Assembly (NCBI GenBank): GCA_030272585.1
Contig: BSYQ01000005.1
Location: 2,418,001 to 2,482,000 of the forward strand
Direction of reading: 5' to 3'
DNA from: Bryopsis sp. KO-2023
Taxonomy: Eukaryota > Chlorophyta > Ulvophyceae > Bryopsidales > Bryopsidaceae
Length of the DNA stretch: 64,000 nt
In this document: positions 33,605 to 43,201 of the stretch, piece after piece
How positions within the stretch are numbered: the stretch's first letter is position 1
Layout: each line of letters opens with the position of its first letter
The notes under the pieces: generated by a model
What the model was told of the DNA's origin: nothing
Databases searched by the model: none
What the model saw: only the letters and a program-made list of their open reading frames with translations
Translations under genes and position numbers: made by a program

Positions 33605-34751
33605 GGAAGCCCGATCCCGATCACGATCAGGCTTTGATCGGCCGATCACGATCATCGATCAGGTTTTAATCGGCCGATCACGATCACGATCATCGATCAT
33701 GATCGGTAAAAAAAAACCAAAAAAAAACCGATCATTTTTAGAATCATGTGGAACGAGATCGTGTCAGGTCAGATCAGTGAAACGACCTGTCCTGACATCG
33801 AAAATGGACGGCCGATCATTTCCGATCGCGTCCATAGTATGATGCCAATGGCAGGGTTTACTCCCACTAGCGCGTTTTTCCAGAAGTCGTCGCTAAGCCG
33901 ATTGTGGCGAACAGAAAAAGTTCGAAAAGTGTAGTCACGTGTTGAAATGCGCATGTCTGACGGCGGCGTACTGGGATGCGGCGAAATGGTACTCGGCGAA
34001 TTTGCTGGCAAATTCGTAGCCGCAGTCACATCGAAATCATTTGGCGCTGGCAAGCAAGTTCGTAGCCGCAACCATGCCTCCAAAGCGAAAACGTTTGAGC
34101 ATGGAGGACAAGAATAAGGTACTCGATGATGTTGAGGCTGGTATTCTAGCGAGAACAGGCATTGCTGAAAAATGGGGAATAGGCGAGAGAACATTGAAAG
34201 ATATTTTCAGGGAGAAAACGAAATGGAGACAGCTTGTGGGCGATGGTGGCAACAATGCCTCGAAATCCATGAGACCCACGCTCTCTCCTACACTGGAATT
34301 TGATCTCATCTCTTGGGTAGGCCTTGCTAGAAAACATGGCATGCCCATTATAGCTGAAATTATTCAAAGAAAAGGTAGAGATATAAGAGACAGATTATTA
34401 GGAGGGACTTCTATTTGTGAGGAGGAAAGAAAAAAGTTGGAATCGTTCAACGTCAACAAAGGATGGGTAATGAACTTTGCTAGGAGGAACATGTTAAGAT
34501 CCAAACTTCTTCACGGAGAAGCCGGTTCAGCTTCGAATGATGATGAAGAAATCAAGGTGCTTCGTGAAGAACTCTCCAACTTCGACCCGGAATACATTTA
34601 TAATGTTGATGAAACAGCATTGTATTTTAAACTCCTTCCGAGGCGAACATATGTAACGGAGGGGAAAGAGATGCAAAAAACGTTGAGAGGGACCAAACAA
34701 ATAAAGATGAAAGATCGTCTGACAGGTATTGTAGGGAGTAATGCAACTGGG

Positions 34752-35048
34752 TGTAGCGCTCGTGTGGTACAGCGCCGAGTCAGGTGAGACTGGCGGTACA
34801 ATAGTACCACAGGTCAGCTCACGAGGTAGTGAGTGGATAGTGGAGGTCCACTCTGGTACAACTTGGGAACATGATAGATGTTCATAGGTTGTATCAGGTA
34901 GAGTACTTAAGAGGCCTTCGCGCCCACCCTTTGTTCATTATTTCGTTCTTTAAAACGCTTTTCCTTCGTGACCCGTCCTGTGTGATAATAAGTGCTTCAG
35001 CCCAACAATCTACCACTGAAAACGGTGAAATCCACTAACACCGTAACA
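34752..35048 (+). repeat. Solo LTR inside the Tigger-like transposase
   Basis: A 297-bp LTR from TGTAGCGCTCG to CCGTAACA with 5-bp duplication CTGGG (34747-34751 and 35049-35053). A diverged inverted piece of the same family is at about 13690-13909. It belongs to none of elements A-D. Confidence 0.88.
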
Positions 35049-35238
35049 CTGGGTCGCATAAACTCCCCATGAGTATTATCTTCCGCATCAAAAGATGTCC
35101 GATAAAATACTTAATCAGAAAAACTCTTGGTCGGATACGCGCACATTCGTGCAGTGGTGGAGGGAACTTTTCTTGCCCGCCATTAAATCCCGCACGAATA
35201 AGAAGGTGTTGCTCTTGATGGATAACTGTGGGTCACAT

Positions 35239-35511
35239 TGTTATAAACCTCTCTCTCCTAGGAAAATAACCTCCCAGCGCCCTTCCTTGAAGTCCCTTTA
35301 ACCCATCAAACCCCCACTCCTTGATGGGACCCTTGAGATGACAGGGATCACCTCAGGGCGAGACACCTGGGCTTGCTATGAGTCATCCTTTCAGCACATG
35401 TGCTATAATGATCTCATGGACCTTAAGCATATGACTAGAGCCATGTTAGTGCCCACGACTAACCCTTGAGCTCTAGTAGTGCATAGACATACTCGGCGTA
35501 CACTTATAACA
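35239..35511 (-). repeat. 3' LTR of element D
   Basis: 273 bp; identical by eye to 40612-40884. The adjoining purine tract on the minus strand lies at about 35512-35530. Confidence 0.93.
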
Positions 35512-35660
35512 GTGCCCCCTCCCTAATGTGAAGCCGCCCTCGGCTTTACTAGGGAATCAAATGCTGATTGGCATCAAGCAAAAGATAGCTGTCTTTTGAC
35601 ATTTGCACTTTCAGAGAAAGAAGATCATCATCATCCAGTGGCCTACTGTGATATGATGTC

Positions 35661-38600
35661 TCAAACCTTCGCTTTTGATCTTCTACGGATCGTGCGAGGT
35701 ACTACAGTCGACTGTTCTTGCGATTGGTGAAATGCATCAACCAATTCCTTTGCATGCAAGACATTTTCTTCGGGTTCCCAAGAGTTATGTTCATGGCCAT
35801 AACCAAGCCACTTCACAAGGTATTCTGTATGGCATTTCTTCCCTCTGCGTCGCTCTCTGCGATCAAGAATGCGCTCAACCTCCCACTCCAGATCTCCCTC
35901 GATCTCAACAGGTGGTGGTGGTTGTACAGTTCCTTTAGCCCAATATGGCTTTAACAGTGAAGCATGGAACACCGGATGTATGGGCAAAGTTGCAGGAAGC
36001 TTCAGCTTGAATGCAACCTCATTTATTTCACGCTCAATTGGGAAAGGTCCTACCCATTTTGGCGTTAATTTACGTGAACCTGGGTGCTTGAGTCGAAGAT
36101 TTCTTGCATCTAATAATACAAGGTCTCCTACTTTGACTTGCACTGGTACACGATGGCGATCAGCTTGCGCTTTAAAGCGTTGCTGTGCGGCTTGAAGGCG
36201 TTTCTTTGCCTCAACAATCCCTTCCCGAATTTCATTCGTCATTTTCTGAACTTCTGGTACAGCCACTTGCTTCGACCCTTTTCTAGGGATCTGAGCAGTT
36301 AATGCTGTCCATGGATCTCTTCCATAATTCAGAAAGAAGGGTGTTTCACCAGTTGCTTCGGATTTAGAGTTATTTATTGCAAACTCCACAACCGGTAACA
36401 AATCCGCCCAATTCTTTTGGGATGGCCCGACAAAGTGGCGGAGTGTATCCTCCATGACTTTGTTCATAGCTTCGGTTTGCCCATCTGTTTGTGGGTGATA
36501 AGCCGAAGACAAGGCCTGTGAGATTTCCCATGTATAGCACAACTCCCTGAAGAAGTGCGATACAAATCTCGGGTCTCTATCTGTGACCAACTTCTTTGGC
36601 ATACCATGTGCTTTGAATACATGGTTCACAAAGAGTTTTGCTGCATCTACGGCTGAGCACTCTGTACTTGTTGCCGCCAAATGAACCATTTTGGTCAACA
36701 TATCCACAAATACGAGGATAGCATCATGACCTTCTCCTCTAGATGGTGGGAGATTAGTGACAAAATCCATCGAAACATTTTCCCATTGTGCATTCGGGAT
36801 AGGCAAGGGTTTCAGAGGGCCTTGTGGCTTTGTTCGCCTCCCTTTATGCCTTTGACATGAGTCACATCCTCGCACATAGGATTTGATTTGGTCCTCCATT
36901 TGAGGCCACCAGAAATGTTTCTTGATTTGCCGACTTGTCTTAGCCACTCCAAAGTGACCCGAATAGACAGTGCTATGGCAATCTTGGATTATTTCTTGTC
37001 TCAATGATCCATCATTTGGTACTGATATCACATTTCCATTCCACCAAATTCCATCTTGGTTCTGTAACATCTGGGCAGCTTCCAGAGTTTGATACCAAGG
37101 ATCTTTGGTGTACCCTTCAACCAGCCTTGACTTCAACTGGGTATGATAACCCCGAGGCAGAGATGGGACCTCAGGATCCCGCGGTCTAGAAACCAAGCCA
37201 CTCGATCTCACGGTCTCGCATAATACTCCAATTGAAGAAGGAGAAGACGGTATACGTGACAAGGGATCAGCCACATTTACTCGCCCTGGTCTATACTCCC
37301 ATTCAAATTGGAAATCATGGAGCAATTCTAGCCAGCGGACCTGCCGTCGATTCAAGGTCGATCGGGAATGAAAGAATGTGTTTGGACTATGGTCGGTAAT
37401 CACTCGGAATTTTCTGCCTTGCAAGTAGCATCTCCATAATTGAAGTGCATACACAGTAGCATACATTTCCTGATCACTCGTCGACCAATTGAGTTGTGGA
37501 CCTTGCAGCTTTTTGCTTTCATAAGCTATTGGGTGTCCTTCTTGCAGGAGAACTGCTCCAATTGCCTTTGTAGAAGCATCAGTGATTACTTCGAAAGGTT
37601 TAGAGAAGTCCGGCAAAACCAAACACGGTGCTTCCGTGAGTGCCGTTTTCACCCCTTCAAAAGCTGTCTCACACTCATGAGTCCATTCCCATGTCTTCCT
37701 CTTTTTGAGAAGATCAGTCATTGGAGAAGCCAAGGCTGAATACCCTTGTACAAACTTGCGAAAGTAATTGGCGAGTCCGAGGAACGACCTTAAGTCATCC
37801 ACCCCACTAGGACGAGGCCAATTTTTCACTTTAGCCGTTTTACTCGGGTCAACTGAGATACCATTGCGGCCCACCACGAACCCTAAATAGCGCAACTCAG
37901 TTTTGTTGAAGTCACATTTGGACTTCTTCAAGAACAATTTATGTTCTCGCAACCTTTGTAATACTTCTCGAAGATGTATCAAATGTTCCTTTGGTGTCTT
38001 TGAAAAGACTAAAATATCATCCAAGTAGATCAAGACATATTTGCCAATCATACCATGGAAGACTGAGTTCATCAGTGTCTGGAACACTGCCGGTGCGTTG
38101 GATAATCCCATCGGGAGCACCCGGTACTCAAATAAACCAAAGGGTGTTTTGAAGGCTGTTTTGGGGATGTCATCTTCCTTGACTCTGACCTGCCAGTATC
38201 CGGCTCTCAGGTCAAGAGAAGTAAAACATCTCGAGCCTTGTAACTCATCCAAGAGATCGTCGATCCGTGGAATCGGGAACTGATTCCGGATAGTTACTTT
38301 ATTAAGACCCCTGTAGTCTATGCACATCCTAAAGCCTCCATCCTTTTTCGGTACGAAAAGAACCGGAGCACCCCAAGGGCTAGAACTAGGTCTTATGAGC
38401 TTTTTGGCTAAGAGTTCGGACAATTGATCCTGAATCTCTTGCCGCTCTGCGGGTGAATACCGAAAAAGTGGCCGGTTTACAGGACGTGTACCTTCTTCTA
38501 AAGGAATGTCCACTTCTACGGCTCTTTCCGGGGGATATTCCGCCAAACCAGTTACAAACAAATCATCAAATTCCTCCAAGAGAGATTCCATCTCCTTCTC

Positions 38601-40058
38601 AGGGACTTGATCTGATTCACCGGTTTCCTCCGCTACACTTACATGTGCGGGTACGTCCTGTACTTCACGAATTACCACCAGAAATGGTTGAAGAGAGGAA
38701 TCCTTGAGTTTTCTCTTCACCTGTGGAATAGTGAGTAAGGAACCAACATTTCTGTGGGGAATTCTTTGTTCTCCACCAGTGGCCTTGGGCAAAAGACCCT
38801 GGCGTATCAAGATCCGTTGATTTGCGGAATTCGTCACGGCACACTTCTTCTCAAAGAAGTCCAAGACTGCCTTGCGATTTCGCAACCACGTATCACCCAA
38901 AATGATATCAAATTTCTCCATCAGATCAATCACCAAACAATTCAACTTCTCGCGGAAGCCTTGAATTTTCAGAGAGATCTTTGTTTCACCTAAGATATCA
39001 ATATAACTCCCATTGGCCAATTCGGCTTGCGAACTTGTGGTTACCTTGAAGGAAATCCCATTTTGTTCACAAAATCTCTTGGAAAGGAATGCTAATCCCT
39101 TAGCTCCTGAGTCCAAAAGACAATGGGCAGGAATGCCACTAAGAGTTCCCTCAAAGTGCATTGACATCCTGTCTTGGGTAAGTAAATCTTGAGTATCCTT
39201 TGGTACCAAGGGGACAGGTGGGTCATAGTATACATTCACTGGCCAAGGAAGACCTGGAAGTCTTTTCCGGCGCTTTCCTTTCATAGCGGTGAACAAAACC
39301 ATGCCCTTCTTGTATTGTGCAATTAGTCTCATAGAGGCCAAGGCCGGATGCGGCTCTTTATTCCACTGTGGAACCAGAATGCAACAAGAAGTATTGTGTG
39401 GAGACTTATTCTTTTCTCTCACATAGTGATCAATGTATTTGTGAAGCTCCTTGAATGGAGGATTCAGCCATACATGCTCACCCGAAAGAGTAGTCTCAAA
39501 AAACCCCTCACCAATACAAAACTTTGCACACAAGGCATTGGTTTGGTCTGAGTTAGCACACCCGTCCAAGCTAAACGCTTGTCCCGTGAGTGACTCGAGA
39601 CGCTGAAACTCTGCCTTGAGTATTGTTTTGTCTGATTGGATATTAGATCTTTCATTCACATCCTCTGGAGGGACAGAAGTTTGTGCTTCTTCCTGTTTCT
39701 CCTTTCTCTTTTGACCACGAGTCACGATAGGCGCTAAATGTGCACTATCTACTTCCATTGGGTCACAATCAGGATGGGAATTCAAATCTTGCCTCAGAAA
39801 TTTCCAGTCCTGGGGCTTGAACCTCTGAGAAACATGTGTAACAACCTCTTTGGGTTTTCCACATTTATGTCCTCGTGTCCAAGTCTCTCCACAAAACCAG
39901 CACAATCCCAACTGTTTGCGAGCTTTCAACTCTGCTTTGGTCAGTTGGCTGACTGATTTTCTCTTGGAAACTTGAGGTTTAGAGGAATGCTCAGTGGCAT
40001 TTTTCCTCTCATCAAAAGAATCACTTTGCCCCGTGTTCTTTTGGGTGGATTTCTGCAT
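35661..40058 (-). CDS. Polyprotein of element D: zinc knuckle, Dam-like MTase, protease, RT, RNase H, integrase, chromodomain
   Basis: One frame of 1465 residues. In order: a CCHC-like knuckle (CWFCGETWTRGHKC, 53-66); a domain at about 150-280 resembling phage-type DNA N6-adenine methyltransferases (FSLDGCANSDQTNALCAKFC and VWLNPPF, NPPF at 199-202); retropepsin (LLDSGAKG, about 314-321); reverse transcriptase (YLDD); RNase H (ITDAS, DHSPN); integrase with HHCC finger and DDE core; and a C-terminal chromodomain (EVERILDR, EYLVKWLGYG, SWEPEE). No capsid-type gag domain is recognisable before the knuckle, and the 0.5-kb leader holds none either. Whether the Dam-like domain is active cannot be told. 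Recorded as a recent fossil copy of an LTR element. Confidence 0.92.
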   Translation of the reverse strand: MQKSTQKNTGQSDSFDERKNATEHSSKPQVSKRKSVSQLTKAELKARKQLGLCWFCGETWTRGHKCGKPKEVVTHVSQRFKPQDWKFLRQDLNSHPDCDPMEVDSAHLAPIVTRGQKRKEKQEEAQTSVPPEDVNERSNIQSDKTILKAEFQRLESLTGQAFSLDGCANSDQTNALCAKFCIGEGFFETTLSGEHVWLNPPFKELHKYIDHYVREKNKSPHNTSCCILVPQWNKEPHPALASMRLIAQYKKGMVLFTAMKGKRRKRLPGLPWPVNVYYDPPVPLVPKDTQDLLTQDRMSMHFEGTLSGIPAHCLLDSGAKGLAFLSKRFCEQNGISFKVTTSSQAELANGSYIDILGETKISLKIQGFREKLNCLVIDLMEKFDIILGDTWLRNRKAVLDFFEKKCAVTNSANQRILIRQGLLPKATGGEQRIPHRNVGSLLTIPQVKRKLKDSSLQPFLVVIREVQDVPAHVSVAEETGESDQVPEKEMESLLEEFDDLFVTGLAEYPPERAVEVDIPLEEGTRPVNRPLFRYSPAERQEIQDQLSELLAKKLIRPSSSPWGAPVLFVPKKDGGFRMCIDYRGLNKVTIRNQFPIPRIDDLLDELQGSRCFTSLDLRAGYWQVRVKEDDIPKTAFKTPFGLFEYRVLPMGLSNAPAVFQTLMNSVFHGMIGKYVLIYLDDILVFSKTPKEHLIHLREVLQRLREHKLFLKKSKCDFNKTELRYLGFVVGRNGISVDPSKTAKVKNWPRPSGVDDLRSFLGLANYFRKFVQGYSALASPMTDLLKKRKTWEWTHECETAFEGVKTALTEAPCLVLPDFSKPFEVITDASTKAIGAVLLQEGHPIAYESKKLQGPQLNWSTSDQEMYATVYALQLWRCYLQGRKFRVITDHSPNTFFHSRSTLNRRQVRWLELLHDFQFEWEYRPGRVNVADPLSRIPSSPSSIGVLCETVRSSGLVSRPRDPEVPSLPRGYHTQLKSRLVEGYTKDPWYQTLEAAQMLQNQDGIWWNGNVISVPNDGSLRQEIIQDCHSTVYSGHFGVAKTSRQIKKHFWWPQMEDQIKSYVRGCDSCQRHKGRRTKPQGPLKPLPIPNAQWENVSMDFVTNLPPSRGEGHDAILVFVDMLTKMVHLAATSTECSAVDAAKLFVNHVFKAHGMPKKLVTDRDPRFVSHFFRELCYTWEISQALSSAYHPQTDGQTEAMNKVMEDTLRHFVGPSQKNWADLLPVVEFAINNSKSEATGETPFFLNYGRDPWTALTAQIPRKGSKQVAVPEVQKMTNEIREGIVEAKKRLQAAQQRFKAQADRHRVPVQVKVGDLVLLDARNLRLKHPGSRKLTPKWVGPFPIEREINEVAFKLKLPATLPIHPVFHASLLKPYWAKGTVQPPPPVEIEGDLEWEVERILDRRERRRGKKCHTEYLVKWLGYGHEHNSWEPEENVLHAKELVDAFHQSQEQSTVVPRTIRRRSKAKV

Positions 40059-40593
40059 TTTCTTGCAGTATCCCTCTACTTCAAGCCCGCGGCGAAGAAG
40101 TGAGTATGAGAGTTATTTTTAGACCAACACCTGTGTTGGGGGAAACCTCTGTGGATATTCCCTTTGTCCTTTAGACAAATCTGTAACCACCTCTTTGTGT
40201 GGATAACTCTTCTTTTCGTGGTGTTTCCTTGTAAACTGCTTTAATTTAATTTTTCTTTGGACACAACAAGCACCTCTAGGGTCTGCTTGAAAAATCTCTA
40301 AAAATCTCAAAATATCGTCCAATTCTGACGAAAAATATTAAGGACCTCTTGGGTCTCCTTAAAATAGACGAAGGACCTCTTGGGTCTCCTTCGCAACTCG
40401 AAAAACCACTATGCAGAAAGTCTGAAGCAATACCCTAACTTTGACAGAGCATAACTTTCCGCACACTGCTCGGAATAAACCCCAACTGGACTCAAACGAA
40501 GCGGATTTTTCTTAGCTTACTTTTTGACACCTTATTTGTCCAATTCAGACCTTAGACGCCGAAGTTATCGCCGTTTCCGTGACGGACTCTTCA
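40059..40593 (-). other. Leader of element D
   Basis: About 535 bp between the primer binding site and the polyprotein start. It contains a repeated AAGGACCTCTTGGGTCTCCTT motif on the plus strand, a small hairpin-forming pair. No gag-like frame. Confidence 0.5.
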
Positions 40594-40611
40594 CCTGCTC
40601 CGAAACCAAAC

Positions 40612-40884
40612 TGTTATAAACCTCTCTCTCCTAGGAAAATAACCTCCCAGCGCCCTTCCTTGAAGTCCCTTTAACCCATCAAACCCCCACTCCTTGATGG
40701 GACCCTTGAGATGACAGGGATCACCTCAGGGCGAGACACCTGGGCTTGCTATGAGTCATCCTTTCAGCACATGTGCTATAATGATCTCATGGACCTTAAG
40801 CATATGACTAGAGCCATGTTAGTGCCCACGACTAACCCTTGAGCTCTAGTAGTGCATAGACATACTCGGCGTACACTTATAACA
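40612..40884 (-). repeat. 5' LTR of element D
   Basis: 273 bp; the primer-binding-site candidate lies at 40594-40608 on the minus strand. Confidence 0.93.
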
Positions 40885-41275
40885 CACATGGAGCACACCT
40901 TGTGGACGAGCAAGTGGTCATCAAGTTCCTTCCACCGAACTCAACGAGTGTCCACCAGCCGATGGAGATGGGAGTGATTGCTGCCTTGAAGGTTCGATAT
41001 AGGCACTTGCTGTTGGATCGCATGTGTCTTGATCTTGAACAAAAAGAAAAATTACGAGAGGCGGCGAAAAAAAATCCACGGGGTATGAGAGGTGTCGGAA
41101 ATGAATTTTCTGCCCATTTGTTGGATGTGGCGGAAATCCTAAAAGAAGTGTGGGAAGGAATGAAAACCGAGACCATTGCGCGATGTTGGTTGAAGGCCGA
41201 TATCTTGCCGCCGGCAAGTTGCCGGTTGACATCCAAAATGACCTGGAGTCCATTTATGGGAAAGTGTCTTCACGG

Positions 41276-42475
41276 CAGAGTTGTGCCGAAGTCGTTTTTG
41301 CGACAACGACAACGGCCGTTGACAATTAACGGCGTTGTCGTTGTCGCAAAAACGACTTCGGCACGACTCTGATACATTCTCCAATAATGAGATGTGAGCA
41401 GAGCTGGGCTGTACCGTAACGACCCCCAAAACACGGTGCGAACCGTACCGTACCGTACCGTACCGTACCGTAAGGGGTCGTTACGGTACGGTACGGTATC
41501 GGATATTTTCACGTTACGGTACAACATCGGTACCGGGTCGGTACAATACGTTGTCGCCAACGGGCGCCACCCGTGTAACGGTCGTTGTTGCAACGTGTCA
41601 CTGGCGTTGTTGTACCGCCCTACACGGTTCGAGTAACGATGTTCGTTACAACAACGTAATGACGTTGCAATAACGTCATGTGGATGACGTACAAAGTGAC
41701 CCCCGCAGGGTCCCCAGAACCCAAGGGAACCGAGTGGGATTCGAACACCGTACCGCACGATGCCGAGTCATCTACACTCGCTAAGCCAAGTGGACCACGA
41801 TGATTTTGTGGTTGTTGCAATAATATACCCCAATTTCACAGAATTACAAACAGATTAAGGTATATCATCGCAACAGCCACAAAATCATCGTGGTCCACTT
41901 GGCTCAGCGCTCAGTGTAGATGACTCGGCATCGTGCGGTACGGTGTTGGAATCCCACTCGGTTCCCTTGGGTTCTGGGGACCCTGCGGGGGTCACTTTGT
42001 ACGTCATCCACATCATGTGGACCACATGACGTTACTGCAACGCCATTACGTTGTTGTACCGACCTGGCCGTTGTTGTAACGTGTTATCGTTACACGTAAC
42101 GCAACCGATCGTTGTTGTAACGTCTTGCCTCGGTGCGGACGTTATAGCAGCCGGCGTAGACGTTACTGATAACGTACTGCGTTACAACAACGCTTTGGCG
42201 TTACAGTAACGTCGGATCGTTGTTGTACCGGACTTGGACGTTGTTGTACCGACTGGGTCGTTGTTGTAACGTGTGCAACGTGTTGTAACGTCCGGTCGGT
42301 GCGTGCACCGACCGGACACGTTACTGTACCGACCCTGTGCGTTACGGTACGGTGCGTTACAAACGGGTTCCTGCCCAGCTCTGGATGTGAGTTGAAAAAC
42401 AAGTAGCTACCAAAATGGCGATGTATATCCTTGAGACTGATGTCCGAGTTGCATGCAGAGTTGTGCGCCGTTGCA
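41276..42475 (+). mobile_element. hAT-like miniature element, CAGAGTTGTGC family, copy 2 (truncated, with nested insert)
   Basis: Begins CAGAGTTGTGCCG with the GTCGTTTTTGCGACAACG hairpin as in copy 1; the far end stops within the short hairpin (CAGAGTTGTGCGCCGTTGCAAC), lacking the last 14 bases or so. No matching flank was found. A second hAT-like element (41399-42383) is inserted in its middle. Confidence 0.82.
41399..42383. mobile_element. GTAACG/TACCGT-rich hAT-like element with divergent tRNA-like pair
   Basis: A 985-bp insertion with ends CAGAGCTGGGC and GCCCAGCTCTG and 8-bp duplication GATGTGAG (41391-41398 and 42384-42391). Arms consist of CGTTGTTGTAACG, TACCGTACCGT and similar motifs. 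The centre has two mirror-image tRNA-like modules starting at 41798 (minus) and 41890 (plus), each with TATAT 24-29 bp upstream, and each followed outward by hairpin GGGACCCTGCGGGGGTC, which also occurs in the GTTACGG family. Confidence 0.92.
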
Positions 42476-42961
42476 ACTCCTTCGTTGTATGGAGGAGATG
42501 ACGTTGGTGTCTAGGGATGATCTCATTGATTGGGTTCTGATTGAGGAAAGGCAAGATGTTTTGGAGGCGTTTTCAAACGATGCTTTTGAGATTTTCGACG
42601 ATAATCAAGTGGAGGAAAATGATAAGAGTGACGACGGGAATGATGACGAGGAACAAGGAAATCAGGAAGAAGGAATTGTGGATCGGCCTCATCCATTTCC
42701 CTGTTATTCCCAAGTGGCGGGCCCACTATCGGCTTTGGAGGATGCTCCTCCCAGCGGGGGATCTTGAAGTCAACACTTGCTTTTGGAACTTACAACAAGC
42801 GATTCTGAAGAAGAGTTTCCAGAAGAAAAAGCAAATGACCTTGGAAGGTATGGGGTTCTTTTCAAGAAAGCGAGCTTACATTTCTGTGGTGTAATGGAAG
42901 ATTTTTGGTGTTTTTAAAGTTATTAACTTCCAGTTCATGAGTTTATGGGGTGGATCGGTAC

Positions 42962-43193
42962 CAGAGTTGTGCGCCGTTGCAACGGCGCACAACTCTGCAT
43001 CACACCACGCTCGTTGAATGGCGGGTTTCACTCACACTTTGGTAGCTACCAGTCCTCGCACCCACATCCCATCATTGGAAAATGTATCCAAGTCGTGCCG
43101 ACGTCGTTTTTGCGACAACGACAACGGCCGTTAACCGTTAAAACCGTTAACGGCCGTTGTCGTTGTCGAGAAAACGACTTCGGCACAACTCTG
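42962..43193 (-). mobile_element. hAT-like miniature element, CAGAGTTGTGC family, copy 3
   Basis: A 232-bp inverted copy of 14742-14973 with 8-bp duplication ATCGGTAC (42954-42961 and 43194-43201). The short hairpin is on the left and the long GTCGTTTTTGCGACAACG hairpin on the right. Confidence 0.9.
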
Positions 43194-43201
43194 ATCGGTA
43201 C

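Larger units (their letters stand above)
17579..33841. mobile_element. GATCGG-rich hAT-like element, copy 5, split by Ty3 element B
   Basis: Ends CATACTATGGA at 17579 and TCCATAGTATG at 33841. The duplication CCAATGGC lies at 17571-17578 and at 33845-33852, the latter offset by an extra ATG. Own sequence is 17579-18395 and 33610-33841, including a divergent tRNA-like pair (B boxes near 17898-17908 on the minus strand and 18104-18114 on the plus strand). Everything else is element B with its own inserts. It lies between the arms of the palindrome of the Tigger-like transposon. Confidence 0.88.
35239..40884 (-). mobile_element. Ty3/gypsy chromovirus, element D, with Dam-like domain
   Basis: Two 273-bp LTRs (35239-35511 and 40612-40884), read as identical, from TGTTATAAACC to ACTTATAACA; 5-bp duplication CACAT (35234-35238 and 40885-40889). 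On the minus strand the primer-binding-site candidate TGGTTTCGGAGCAGG lies four bases inside the 5' LTR, and a purine tract AGGGAGGGGG precedes the 3' LTR. The element is 5646 bp with one long open frame. It looks whole and young; no break was seen. It is inserted in the transposase gene of the Tigger-like element. Confidence 0.94.
34074..41275 (+). pseudogene. Tigger/pogo-like transposase (CENP-B-type), interrupted
   Basis: Starts at 34074 (ATGCCTCCAAAGCG). The first 60 residues are a CENPB_N/psq-type helix-turn-helix (EDKNKVLDDVEAG, IAEKWGIGERTL); a second HTH_Tnp_Tc5-like DNA-binding domain follows (NKGWVMNFARRN), then the DDE catalytic domain with NVDETALYFKLLP (first Asp), LLLMDNCGSH (second Asp) and LPPNSTSVHQPMEMGVI, where the usual third Asp is Glu. 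The coding parts are 34074-34751, 35049-35238 and 40885-41275, parted by a solo LTR and by Ty3 element D. The middle part has a frameshift between IKRCPIKY and NQKNSW. A Glu/Asp-rich tail at about 42480-42767 resembles the acidic C-terminus of CENP-B-like transposases. Not functional as it stands. Confidence 0.88.
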
